NCBI RefSeq assembly: GCF_000812565.1
Contig: NZ_JTAM01000024.1
Location: 60,149 to 124,148 of the forward strand
DNA length: 64,000 nt
Direction: 5' to 3'
From: Flammeovirga sp. OC4
Lineage (GTDB): Bacteria; Bacteroidota; Bacteroidia; Cytophagales; Flammeovirgaceae
Numbering within the stretch: position 1 is the first letter of the stretch; each line of letters opens with the position of its first letter. Below, piece after piece: positions 19,152 to 27,614 of this stretch. Below the pieces are notes generated by a model that was given only the letters and a program-made list of their open reading frames with translations, did no database searches and was not told the origin of the DNA. Both the position numbers and the translations under genes were made by a program.

Positions 19152-19871
19152 TTATCTTCCGGAAGCCGCTTGAAAAGCTGATTGTATTTGAAGTGTTGTT
19201 TTCTTCAATAACTCAATCACTTCTTCATTGGTGTGGTTTCCATCAAAATCAGAAAGAGCTATAGCGATTTCATCTGCCGTGTTCACTCTTACTGCAACAC
19301 TAGTCTTTTCGTTCTTGATAATACTATAACCGTTCTCCTTATCGATTTTCAATTGGTCTAAATATTCCTGACTCAAGTTTAAGTCCTTCGCTACAAAATC
19401 AAGGTCTAATTGCTCTCGATGTGCTAATAATATTTGTCCTATCGAAGATTTTTCTAAAGGATAAACGGCCATTTTACCAATAGCTTCCATTGTTGACATA
19501 CCCGGTGTCCAGTGATATAAATAAGAAACATGGTTGTTCCACAAAACACCAATTGCTACTACACAATTTAATTCCAAAAGTGGTTCAATGTACTTAAATG
19601 CAATCTGAAATACTTTAGACGCATGTAGTGAATGCGCTGCTAAAACATGGACCGCCGCTCCTGGAATGTATCTTCTTTGGTTATCTTGATAAGTATAACC
19701 CAAAAAAGAAAGCGTTCTAAGAAGTCGGTTTACCTTGGTTTTTTCCATCTTTAGCATCTCAGATATATCTTTCACTGAAGCCGGTTTGTCCAATACTGTT
19801 AATGTCTGCAACACCTCCAATCCATCAATTAAACCCTGGATTGGTTGTGCCGGTCTTTTTGATCTAATCAT
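19152..19871 (-). CDS. IclR-family transcriptional regulator
   Basis: The protein has 239 residues. The N-terminal winged helix-turn-helix (about 12-75) contains GLEVLQTLTVLDKPASVKDI and KTKVNRLLRTLSFLGY; the C-terminal IclR effector-binding domain (about 85-235) contains VAIGVLWNNHVSYLYH, AVYPLEKSSIGQILLAH and VAVRVNTADEIAIALSDF. IclR proteins are dimers that bind short palindromic operators and respond to small catabolites, often repressing the pathway without substrate. It lies between the FAD oxidoreductase and the GH30 gene, and is the only recognised DNA-binding regulator in the window. Five copies of the palindrome ATTGCTA-N3-TAGCAAT in front of locus genes are its likely targets. A half-site (TAGCAAT, 20027-20033) lies upstream of this gene, hinting at weak autoregulation. 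Confidence 0.95.
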   Translation of the reverse strand: MIRSKRPAQPIQGLIDGLEVLQTLTVLDKPASVKDISEMLKMEKTKVNRLLRTLSFLGYTYQDNQRRYIPGAAVHVLAAHSLHASKVFQIAFKYIEPLLELNCVVAIGVLWNNHVSYLYHWTPGMSTMEAIGKMAVYPLEKSSIGQILLAHREQLDLDFVAKDLNLSQEYLDQLKIDKENGYSIIKNEKTSVAVRVNTADEIAIALSDFDGNHTNEEVIELLKKTTLQIQSAFQAASGR

Positions 19872-20038
19872 AGTCAGTCCGCTAATTAGAAAATTTTATT
19901 ATATACTGCTGAATTATTTCTTGCAATGTACAAAATTGTAACAGCCTTTTATTAACTTATTTAATCAAAAAGAGGGGCAAAATTGTTTTTTTTTACAAAA
20001 ACATCAACAATCCGTTATTTCACTATTAGCAATAACAT

Positions 20039-22318
20039 TTAATTACAAATAACATCAAATAATGCAACTGGAATTCTACTATCCTTGCGATCCAATTCAA
20101 TCACTAACTTGGAAGTTTTTACTGGCTGATCCAACTTCACATCACATAATGTTGTGTGATTTGATGCTGTTTGGAAAAGGCATTTCCCTGTCTCATCCTT
20201 GATTCTAAAAGATTCAACACAGTAAGGTACAACTGATTCTGGATGTCCAAATTGAGTACTTTCCATGGCGTGATCTAAGTCGGCATCAAAGAACAATTTA
20301 ATCAATGAAATCTCTTGTGCCTCTTCCCACTCTAAAGTCAAAGTTGGGTAAGCATCATCTAATGCTGCAATCCATGCATTGGTTGATTGTACTGGACGAG
20401 TAACTCCTGAATCCAAGTGCTCTTTTTTACCAATGAACAAAGGTGTTTTTAATTGCATCGCAATATTTTGGCCTTCAGGACGACGTTGTGGTGTCCAGAA
20501 TTCAAACCCATCAATTCCAATTTCCTTTGGTGGTTCTTGCTGCCCAAAGTTAGAGACTGCTTTATTTTCTTTTCTAAATACTGATAAAATACCCGTGATT
20601 CTATCCTCAGAATAATTCAATTGGAGATCCACATTCGGAGCAAAACAAACAAACACATAAGTGTCTCCTAAAGCTGAAACATCAAACTTTAAATCAACAA
20701 AATGACGTCCTGCTTCCACTTCTGTTGATTGGATACCAATCACTTTTTCAGGCGTGAAGTTTGTCGCTTCAAGACTTACTTTTAATTCAACATCTACTGT
20801 TGTTTCCTTGGCAGCAATAACTGGAACTCTAAGAGAAAGTGTTTGCTGATCCCTTGTAATAGGCAACATCTGAGCAGATGGCATTTCTAACGTTTTCCAA
20901 ATATTTGAAGACCTTAATTCTGTCAGGTTTAATTCTGAAGAAACAGAAACATTCGCTTTTGAAGAAATAAAACCAGATTTATCCAACTTAACATGAGGGA
21001 TATAAGATGATTTTTCTAACAGTTTTTGTTGAATCTTCTCAATGTGTTCTTTTTCAATAGTTTCATAAGGAAGTACATCATTTTGAATAGAATAAGCTGC
21101 CGCTACTGCTACTCCTTCTGCTGCCACTGCACTTGTCAACATCACTCTTGTAGAACCAAATGCCACGTGAGAAACACTTACAATTCTACCTGCAAAAAAT
21201 AGATTGTCGATATCTCTACTTATAGCTGTTCGTAAAGGTATCTGATAAGTACCTTTTGAATGCCACTGAGTACAACTTGGAAGCGAAGAATACACGCCAT
21301 CAGAAGGGTGCAAATCTAACGCCCAACCACCATGAGCAATCGCATCATCAAATCTTCTTTGTTCAATGATATCTTGCTGTTTCATCATGTACAATCCTTC
21401 AAAACGACGACTTTCACGCTTTCCAGGTACTGTACCAACCCACTCTAAGGTCATGTTTTCAGCCTCAGGGAATTTTCCTGAATTCTTGATATAATTCCAA
21501 ATACCATATACCACTTTCCAAAGCTCATATTTGATATTTTCGGTCTCATGGATCGTATCTAAACGCCCTCCATATTCAATCCACCAATAATTACAGCCTG
21601 TATGATCGGCTTGAATATTTTTAAACCTAGGTAAATCTTCAATATCCTTCAACGCATAAGCTGGAGGTGTGAATTTCACTGGTTTGTCGGTGTTTTTGGT
21701 GTAGAAATAAATGGTATGTCCTAGAAGCTCACCATACTGCTCTACATTTGGAGCCATTTTTTCACCGAACTCCTCAATGGTTTCGGCCCCCATTCTGAAT
21801 GATGCACCGGCTAAGAAAGAAAGTACTCCGTCACCAGATGCGTCACAAAAGCGTTTTGCACTTAGGTTGTAAAGTGTTGAGTTTTGGCTGTTAAAAGCTT
21901 TTACAGATTGAATTTTTGTATCTTCATGAGTTACCTCAAAAGCTGAAGTATTCAATAGTAAAGTGATATTCTCTTCCTGCTTTACTTTTTCGATCAGAAT
22001 TGTATCAAAAATTAAAGCATTACCTTCTCTATTTCTATAAAGGTTTTCTTCTAGAATTTCACCTGTCACACCTGTTTCTCTCGACCATCTATTGTTATTT
22101 CCCATGTGAGAAGTAGCTCCTAAAGCCCACAATCTCACCTCACTGGAAGCATTACCTCCCAATACTGGTCTATCTTGTACCAAAACCACTTTTACTCCTT
22201 GTCGAGCTGCTGTAATTGCGGCACAAGTACCTGATAGTCCTCCACCTACAATTAATAAATCCGTGTCAATAGCCACCTCTTTTAGGCTCCTATTTTTATT
22301 ATAAGATTCCTGAATCAT
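20039..22318 (-). CDS. FAD-dependent oxidoreductase with C-terminal jelly-roll-like domain, cytoplasmic
   Basis: The protein has 759 residues with no signal peptide. The N-terminal Rossmann dinucleotide site (LLIVGGGLSGTCAAITAA, residues 21-38) is followed by PVLGGNASSEVRLWALGA and FCDASGDGVLSFLAGA. The second FAD contact FFAGRIVSVSHVAFGSTRVM lies near 370, as in the FAD_oxidored (PF12831-type) family. Residues from about 430 form beta-rich regions, the last of which (STNAWIAALDDAYPTLTLEW to LFDVICN) resembles an F5/8-type jelly roll. The substrate is unknown; a cytoplasmic oxidation or elimination step on the imported sugar is plausible given the symporter 153 bp upstream and the IclR gene downstream. 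Some relatives are annotated as xanthan lyases without biochemical support. Confidence 0.85.
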   Translation of the reverse strand: MIQESYNKNRSLKEVAIDTDLLIVGGGLSGTCAAITAARQGVKVVLVQDRPVLGGNASSEVRLWALGATSHMGNNNRWSRETGVTGEILEENLYRNREGNALIFDTILIEKVKQEENITLLLNTSAFEVTHEDTKIQSVKAFNSQNSTLYNLSAKRFCDASGDGVLSFLAGASFRMGAETIEEFGEKMAPNVEQYGELLGHTIYFYTKNTDKPVKFTPPAYALKDIEDLPRFKNIQADHTGCNYWWIEYGGRLDTIHETENIKYELWKVVYGIWNYIKNSGKFPEAENMTLEWVGTVPGKRESRRFEGLYMMKQQDIIEQRRFDDAIAHGGWALDLHPSDGVYSSLPSCTQWHSKGTYQIPLRTAISRDIDNLFFAGRIVSVSHVAFGSTRVMLTSAVAAEGVAVAAAYSIQNDVLPYETIEKEHIEKIQQKLLEKSSYIPHVKLDKSGFISSKANVSVSSELNLTELRSSNIWKTLEMPSAQMLPITRDQQTLSLRVPVIAAKETTVDVELKVSLEATNFTPEKVIGIQSTEVEAGRHFVDLKFDVSALGDTYVFVCFAPNVDLQLNYSEDRITGILSVFRKENKAVSNFGQQEPPKEIGIDGFEFWTPQRRPEGQNIAMQLKTPLFIGKKEHLDSGVTRPVQSTNAWIAALDDAYPTLTLEWEEAQEISLIKLFFDADLDHAMESTQFGHPESVVPYCVESFRIKDETGKCLFQTASNHTTLCDVKLDQPVKTSKLVIELDRKDSRIPVALFDVICN

Positions 22319-22385
22319 AATTCTCTCGTCTAGTTTTTCAACTAATTTTTTTGAATAACTACTCTTTATTCATTTATAATAATGA

Positions 22386-22451
22386 AGCTCCAGTGTTGGA
22401 AAATGTGATTCGCATTTCCAAAAGTGATAAGGCAGACACACCACTGGAGCT
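22386..22451. other. Nested hairpin between symporter and oxidoreductase genes
   Basis: The outer stem AGCTCCAGTG (22386-22395) and CACTGGAGCT (22442-22451) is perfect over 10 bp and encloses a second stem, TTGGAAA and TTTCCAA around GTGATTCG. On the leftward transcript no T run follows, so it reads more like an mRNA-stabilising or processing element than a terminator. Confidence 0.55.
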
Positions 22452-22471
22452 ATTTCTTATTCTTTAAGTAT

Positions 22472-24136
22472 TTAAGAAACAACCATTTCTTTTTCTTCCT
22501 TGATTACATTCTTTGCTTTTTTTAGTAAGCTATAAGCCAAAATGGCGATGATCACTCCTATACCGACTAACCATGTCCAGCCATCTTCACCCGTTAGGGC
22601 AATTCCAAAAAAGAGTACACACACCGCAAATAATGAATAACTCATTACTTTCAAACTAAAAGCATTGGTTCCTGCTGTTTCAACCACCTCCTCACGTCTT
22701 TTCGCAATTTCATTTACTTGATGACTCACCATGCTATTTTTTGACATTTGAATCATTTCGTTGATTGCTAATAACGTAAATGGCACTACCACACCTATCA
22801 ACATCTCAATGGCTCTGCTTAATCCTTCCCAATCAATCACCATTGGCAGAATTTTAAGTAATACATTAATCAATAAACTTGCAATCGTAATTTTTATGAT
22901 CTGTGATTTTCCTAACCTATCTGAAAATAAACTCCAAATTGGAGGAGCGTAAAGGGAAGTACCCGTAACCGCACTAATACTCAAGACCACATTGACAATA
23001 CCTCCAACTGATGGAACAAGTAATGCAACACCAATGGCAAACACTCCGCAGAAAATCGTCGCCATTCTTGCAACTTGTATTTTTTGTTTGTCTGATAAAT
23101 TAGGTTTTAATTTTAAAACAATATCATTTGTGATCACTGCAGCTGAAATGTTCAATGAACCATTGACCGAGCTTGCTGTTGCATATAACATTCCTCCGAT
23201 CATTAACCCTAGCATTCCTTCTGGAAGTACTTTTTGACACATCAACAAATAAGCACCTTCTATTTCTAAACCTGATAGGTTAGGATCTACCACCTTGTAA
23301 ATCATTGGAGGTAACATCCATAATATTGGACTGAAAATATACAATCCCCCAAATAAGTAAGCCACTTTTTTAGCTGCTTTTGGTGTCGATACTGATGTGT
23401 ATCGTTGAACGTAAGCCCAGTTACCGCCTATGAAAATTGAATTATATACTCCAAATGACAAAAGGAATAATGGAGTATATTGTTTATTGACTAGGCCAAA
23501 AAATCCTTCTGGAGAGTTTTTGACAAAATTGTCCACTCCATCTACATAATTCAATGCCAACGGAATCACAATAATAATTGCGGATAATAAAATCACAAAT
23601 TGTAATACATCTGTCACCATCACGGCTTTTAATCCGCCAAGTGTGGTATATAAGATCATGAACACCCCCAACACCAAAATACAGGTGTAGATAGAAGCAT
23701 CGAGGGAGACACTAATGATCTTTGCTACAGGGTATAAAAATGCACCAGTATAGGCAAAGGACATCAATAAAAATAAATAAGTAAACACTTTTTGAGTATC
23801 TCCATCAAATCGAAATCTCAAATATTCCGCAACGGTAACAGCTCCTGTTTTATGCCATTTATCTACGATAAATTTACCTACTAAGAAGCCTGCTATACAC
23901 ATTGTCCATTGAATCGCTATTGCCACTGCACCATATTCATAAGCAATTGCACCCCATACTACAAAAGTTCCTGCTGAGAAAAAACCCATGAACAGCGACA
24001 GACCACTCATGCCCCAAGGGACTGCTCCTCCTCCGGCGAAAAAACCTTTTAAATCTTTCTCTCTTGAAAATGTAATTCCTACACCTAATACAATTAGGGA
24101 AAAAATCAGTATCACTAAAAAATCAAACGCTCCCAT
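22472..24136 (-). CDS. Sodium:solute symporter (SSS family)
   Basis: This 554-residue integral membrane protein has about 13-14 hydrophobic helices. The family pattern is seen in FFAGGGAVPWGMSGLSLFMGFFSAGTFV, TVAEYLRFRFDG, YTTLGGLKAVMVTDVLQF and the ATASSVNGSLNISAAVITNDI region. SSS proteins couple Na+ influx to uptake of sugars, amino acids or organic acids across the inner membrane. Here it probably brings monosaccharides or small sugar acids, released by the periplasmic enzymes, into the cytoplasm. The 17-bp palindrome ends only about 26 bp upstream of the start codon (24162-24178), so regulator binding would directly block transcription. The next gene downstream encodes the FAD oxidoreductase. 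Confidence 0.95.
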   Translation of the reverse strand: MGAFDFLVILIFSLIVLGVGITFSREKDLKGFFAGGGAVPWGMSGLSLFMGFFSAGTFVVWGAIAYEYGAVAIAIQWTMCIAGFLVGKFIVDKWHKTGAVTVAEYLRFRFDGDTQKVFTYLFLLMSFAYTGAFLYPVAKIISVSLDASIYTCILVLGVFMILYTTLGGLKAVMVTDVLQFVILLSAIIIVIPLALNYVDGVDNFVKNSPEGFFGLVNKQYTPLFLLSFGVYNSIFIGGNWAYVQRYTSVSTPKAAKKVAYLFGGLYIFSPILWMLPPMIYKVVDPNLSGLEIEGAYLLMCQKVLPEGMLGLMIGGMLYATASSVNGSLNISAAVITNDIVLKLKPNLSDKQKIQVARMATIFCGVFAIGVALLVPSVGGIVNVVLSISAVTGTSLYAPPIWSLFSDRLGKSQIIKITIASLLINVLLKILPMVIDWEGLSRAIEMLIGVVVPFTLLAINEMIQMSKNSMVSHQVNEIAKRREEVVETAGTNAFSLKVMSYSLFAVCVLFFGIALTGEDGWTWLVGIGVIIAILAYSLLKKAKNVIKEEKEMVVS

Positions 24137-24161
24137 CTTAAAAAACTAGTTTCTTTATTAT

Positions 24162-24178
24162 ATTGCTAATATAGCAAT
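24162..24178. promoter_or_regulatory. Candidate IclR operator upstream of the symporter
   Basis: ATTGCTA-ATA-TAGCAAT is identical base for base to the site upstream of SusC. It is placed about 26-42 bp before the symporter start. Confidence 0.75.
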
Positions 24179-24353
24179 AATAGATTTAACTTTTAAATAT
24201 TTATTCTACTATTTTAAATTTCTTACTTAAAAAATAGAACATTCTTGAAATCCTTCGATGCAAAGTATTGCATTTCACATTGAACGGACTGTAAATCATG
24301 GAGTAAACTACTCTTTTGAATCGAAAAATTCTGTCATTTTATATGAAAAAAGC

Positions 24354-24385
24354 CATCCCTTTATCATGTAAAACAATAAGGGATG
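24354..24385 (-). terminator. Rho-independent terminator after the GH30-like T9SS enzyme
   Basis: The stem CATCCCTT (24354-24361) and AAGGGATG (24378-24385) is followed on the leftward transcript by GGCTTTTTTC. It lies 46 bp after the stop at 24431 and separates that gene from the symporter unit. Confidence 0.8.
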
Positions 24386-24430
24386 ACTCCTATCAACTTA
24401 TAACCAACTATTTATTCGTTACTATAACTA

Positions 24431-27400
24431 TTACTTGATTAATATTTTAAGGTGATCAGAATTATTGGATGACCTGATGTAATAAACACCTTTTGGCAAA
24501 TCTGACAAATCAATCACTTCTGAAGGTTCTTGAATTTCAATTGTTTTGACTTCTACTCCAACCCCATTGATTACGTGAAGGATTTCTTGTGCTTTCAGGT
24601 TTCTGATCTGGAATAATCCGTTATTCGGGTTGGGATAAACCACTTGATCAAAAGCAGGAACGTCAACACTTGTAATCGTCGAAGACTTAATTTCGAAAGT
24701 TTGGCTTATTGCAACTGCAGCAAAAATCTGATCTGTTTCAGTCGTTGTCGCTTTTACAGTTACAGTACCAACTGCTTTTCCGACCAATTTTCCGTCTTCA
24801 ATCACTGCGATTGAAGCATCGTCAACAATGTAATTAATTTCTTGTCCGTCATAGATTGAAAACGCGGTTAAGTTTACTTCTTCATTGACTTTAAGTGTTG
24901 TAACTTGTTCACTCCAATCAATTTCATCTTGATATTTCACCACAACGGCTTTTTCCAACCTTTCTGATTCCACAAACTCTTGATCGGCTTCAGCGTAGGC
25001 TATTACCGTTATATTCCCCACTTCATTACCTCTCAATGAACTTCCTTCAAGAATGGCAGCATCAGAGTCCTCTTTCAGCAAGTATTTCACTTTAGACCCA
25101 GCGTTCGCAGCTAATGAATAAGATCCACCTACGGCCAATTTAGAAATATCTTGATCCCAAGTGATGGTGTTTTCTCTTCTTGCATTAATTGTTTTGTTGA
25201 ATGTCACTGGTATGTCATTCGCAGTATTTGTAGTTGCTGAAATTTGAACATTGCCCGTACCAACAATGGTAAGTAAGTTTGTCTCGCTGATTGTTGCAAT
25301 GCTCTCATTACTTGTAGCAAATGTGACAGGTTCTTCTGTTGATGAAGTGGCTTCCATCTGGAATACGTCTCCAACCATCATTACTCCTTCCTCTAAATTC
25401 CAATCGATTTCAGTATCATCTGCCGCATAAACTTCTAACTCAAACATACGCATTCTTGTATCGGTACCTTTGTCTAAGTTGTTGACCTTAAGTTTTACTT
25501 TTTGAGCGGTTACCTTGTCAAAGAATTGAATATATTCGGGGTTTCTATTATCAGTTTCTTCTAAAACTTTTACCCAGTTACCTTCAATTTCAACACTCAA
25601 TTCAAAACCAACAACTGGATTACTGTATACACCATCAGAACTACCTGTCCACATGCCTACACCTGTGATATCAAAAGATTCTCCTAAATCTACGACTACT
25701 TCATGGGGTAAAGGAATTCCTTTTTCTGTAACCCAACGACTCGTTTTGTCGATCTTTTCACCATCGAGTAGGTAAGTTGCAGAATATTTCTCGTCTTGGT
25801 TCGTTACGGATTCAATTGTTTTTCCTTTGGCCACATTGACCAAAGCACCTGTTACTACTTTAAATGATCTCACTACAGATGAAGCACCATCAAATTCTTC
25901 ATTACCCATTTGATAAGCTCTGATTTTTACTTGTCCTTCTCCAGAAAAAGTCATCACTCCGTCATTGATCACTGCAGGGCCATCAACCACTTCATAGTTT
26001 ACTTCTAAACCAGAACTTGCTGTTGCATCCAAAGTGTAAGTACTTCTTAAGAACTGATCATCTATTGATGCAAACTCAATCGTTTGAGGTTTCAATGAAG
26101 TAGCTGCACCATTAGGTTCTAAAGTGATTTTTAATGTATTTACACTAAATGGTGAAGCATCGAATGAGATTTTATCTACTGCTTGTGAATAATTTACATT
26201 CATGATCTCTTCTATATCATAGGCTTGAGTACTTAACCATGATTGAACCGATGAGATACCTTGTGCTGTTCCGTTATCATTAAATTCAATGGAAATCGTT
26301 TGTGCTTCTGGAGCAATGTTGGTGATATTTACATACACTACATTTTCATCCCCATTTCTCATACAAAGAACTCTTGTAAGGTCCATGTCTTTCATTCCCC
26401 TTTCTGGTAAACAATAAGATCCTAGAGGGAAAGATGAAGTTAACTGCTTAAAGCCATCATACACTTTTGACTTTACAGGAGAACCACCTGAAGGTGTCTG
26501 AAGAAGCGCTGCATTGTTTCCTGATGAGTTATTGATATTGAAGATAAAGAAGTGATTCACTCCACCATTGATGGCATCACTAATACGCATGCCCATTGAA
26601 ACATCACCAATATAATCAGGTTCAGATTGTTCAAAGATTTCATAAAGCCCATCCCCTTTTTGTAGCTTACCTGTTTGCTCATTGTTTTGGAAAGGTAGGC
26701 CATCAATGTAGTCATAGATCTCTTTATAGTTTTTCTCATCCCATCCGTTTCTATATCCGTGTGTTGAAACGACATCGATCTCATCATACGCTTCAGGGAT
26801 TTCAGCTTTCCATACATCAAACCATTTGATCACACCTAAAACACTCCATTGACTTGTACCGCCAATATGTGGCATTTTCATTCCTTTAGTATTGATCGTA
26901 GGGTCTTCAATCATTTCGCGCAACTTAGGAATTGAATATTTATACAACCCACCATAGTAAACAGCAAAACCTGTTCCTCCTGGCTCGTTGAGCACATCTA
27001 ACTCATCAATGGTTACGCCTCTGTCGTGAAACCCTTCAATTACGTCATAGTAATACTGAGCCATTTTGTCGTAAATCTCAGGATCACTATCATCAAATTC
27101 CTTTTTCTTATCTGGATCTTTTCTTAGGTCTTCAGGAATGTCTTGCACACACATTTGTACTTTAATATCCGGATTAATTTTTCGGATATCGTTCACAAAA
27201 GCAGTGAAATTATTGTACTGTTTTTCTGAATCACCAGATGGTCTTCCGTTGATATAATGCTTCACAAAGTCCAAATGAATGTCTTCCGCCACCATTTTAG
27301 CGGCTAATAACCGATTCTCCTCAGACATACTCAACCAGTGACCAATATAACTATCACAAGTACCTCCAGCACCTAAAAATTGTTGTTGTTTTTTACTTAT

Positions 27401-27481
27401 GTCTACAGAAATACTCTGTGCCCATAAGTTTGAGGTCGCCAATAGTAAGCTACCCAATAAAAAAGTAAGTAGTTTTCTCAT
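24431..27481 (-). CDS. GH30-like (clan GH-A) secreted glycoside hydrolase with discoidin, Ig-like and T9SS sorting domains
   Basis: It has about 1016 residues from the ATG at 27479-27481, which gives the signal MRKLLTFLLGSLLLATSNLWAQ; an upstream in-frame ATG at 27523 lacks a signal. The catalytic domain (about 25-455) has GAGGTCDSYIG, candidate acid/base Glu166 in LDVLNEPGG, STHGYRNGW near 240, and candidate nucleophile Glu287 in FEQSEPDY. A beta-sandwich follows. Residues about 565-705 form an F5/8-type discoidin domain (NVAKGKTIESV, DLGESFDITGVGMW), and about 710-930 form Ig-like or Big_2-like repeats. The C-terminus (VVYPNPNNGLFQIRN to LKILIK) is a type IX secretion sorting domain. It is therefore an extracellular or surface endo-acting enzyme that could open the polymer. 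Family placement in GH30 is probable, not certain. Confidence 0.8.
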   Translation of the reverse strand: MRKLLTFLLGSLLLATSNLWAQSISVDISKKQQQFLGAGGTCDSYIGHWLSMSEENRLLAAKMVAEDIHLDFVKHYINGRPSGDSEKQYNNFTAFVNDIRKINPDIKVQMCVQDIPEDLRKDPDKKKEFDDSDPEIYDKMAQYYYDVIEGFHDRGVTIDELDVLNEPGGTGFAVYYGGLYKYSIPKLREMIEDPTINTKGMKMPHIGGTSQWSVLGVIKWFDVWKAEIPEAYDEIDVVSTHGYRNGWDEKNYKEIYDYIDGLPFQNNEQTGKLQKGDGLYEIFEQSEPDYIGDVSMGMRISDAINGGVNHFFIFNINNSSGNNAALLQTPSGGSPVKSKVYDGFKQLTSSFPLGSYCLPERGMKDMDLTRVLCMRNGDENVVYVNITNIAPEAQTISIEFNDNGTAQGISSVQSWLSTQAYDIEEIMNVNYSQAVDKISFDASPFSVNTLKITLEPNGAATSLKPQTIEFASIDDQFLRSTYTLDATASSGLEVNYEVVDGPAVINDGVMTFSGEGQVKIRAYQMGNEEFDGASSVVRSFKVVTGALVNVAKGKTIESVTNQDEKYSATYLLDGEKIDKTSRWVTEKGIPLPHEVVVDLGESFDITGVGMWTGSSDGVYSNPVVGFELSVEIEGNWVKVLEETDNRNPEYIQFFDKVTAQKVKLKVNNLDKGTDTRMRMFELEVYAADDTEIDWNLEEGVMMVGDVFQMEATSSTEEPVTFATSNESIATISETNLLTIVGTGNVQISATTNTANDIPVTFNKTINARRENTITWDQDISKLAVGGSYSLAANAGSKVKYLLKEDSDAAILEGSSLRGNEVGNITVIAYAEADQEFVESERLEKAVVVKYQDEIDWSEQVTTLKVNEEVNLTAFSIYDGQEINYIVDDASIAVIEDGKLVGKAVGTVTVKATTTETDQIFAAVAISQTFEIKSSTITSVDVPAFDQVVYPNPNNGLFQIRNLKAQEILHVINGVGVEVKTIEIQEPSEVIDLSDLPKGVYYIRSSNNSDHLKILIK

Positions 27482-27614
27482 CGTATTACGATTAAAAATA
27501 AGTTTAATTGAATATTTGTTCACTTAAAAAATAGGCAAAACAAGTCCGACTATCTTAAAAAGTCTTTACAGTAATATTCAATCGATTAAAAAATTCATTT
27601 CACTTATAAAGTAC

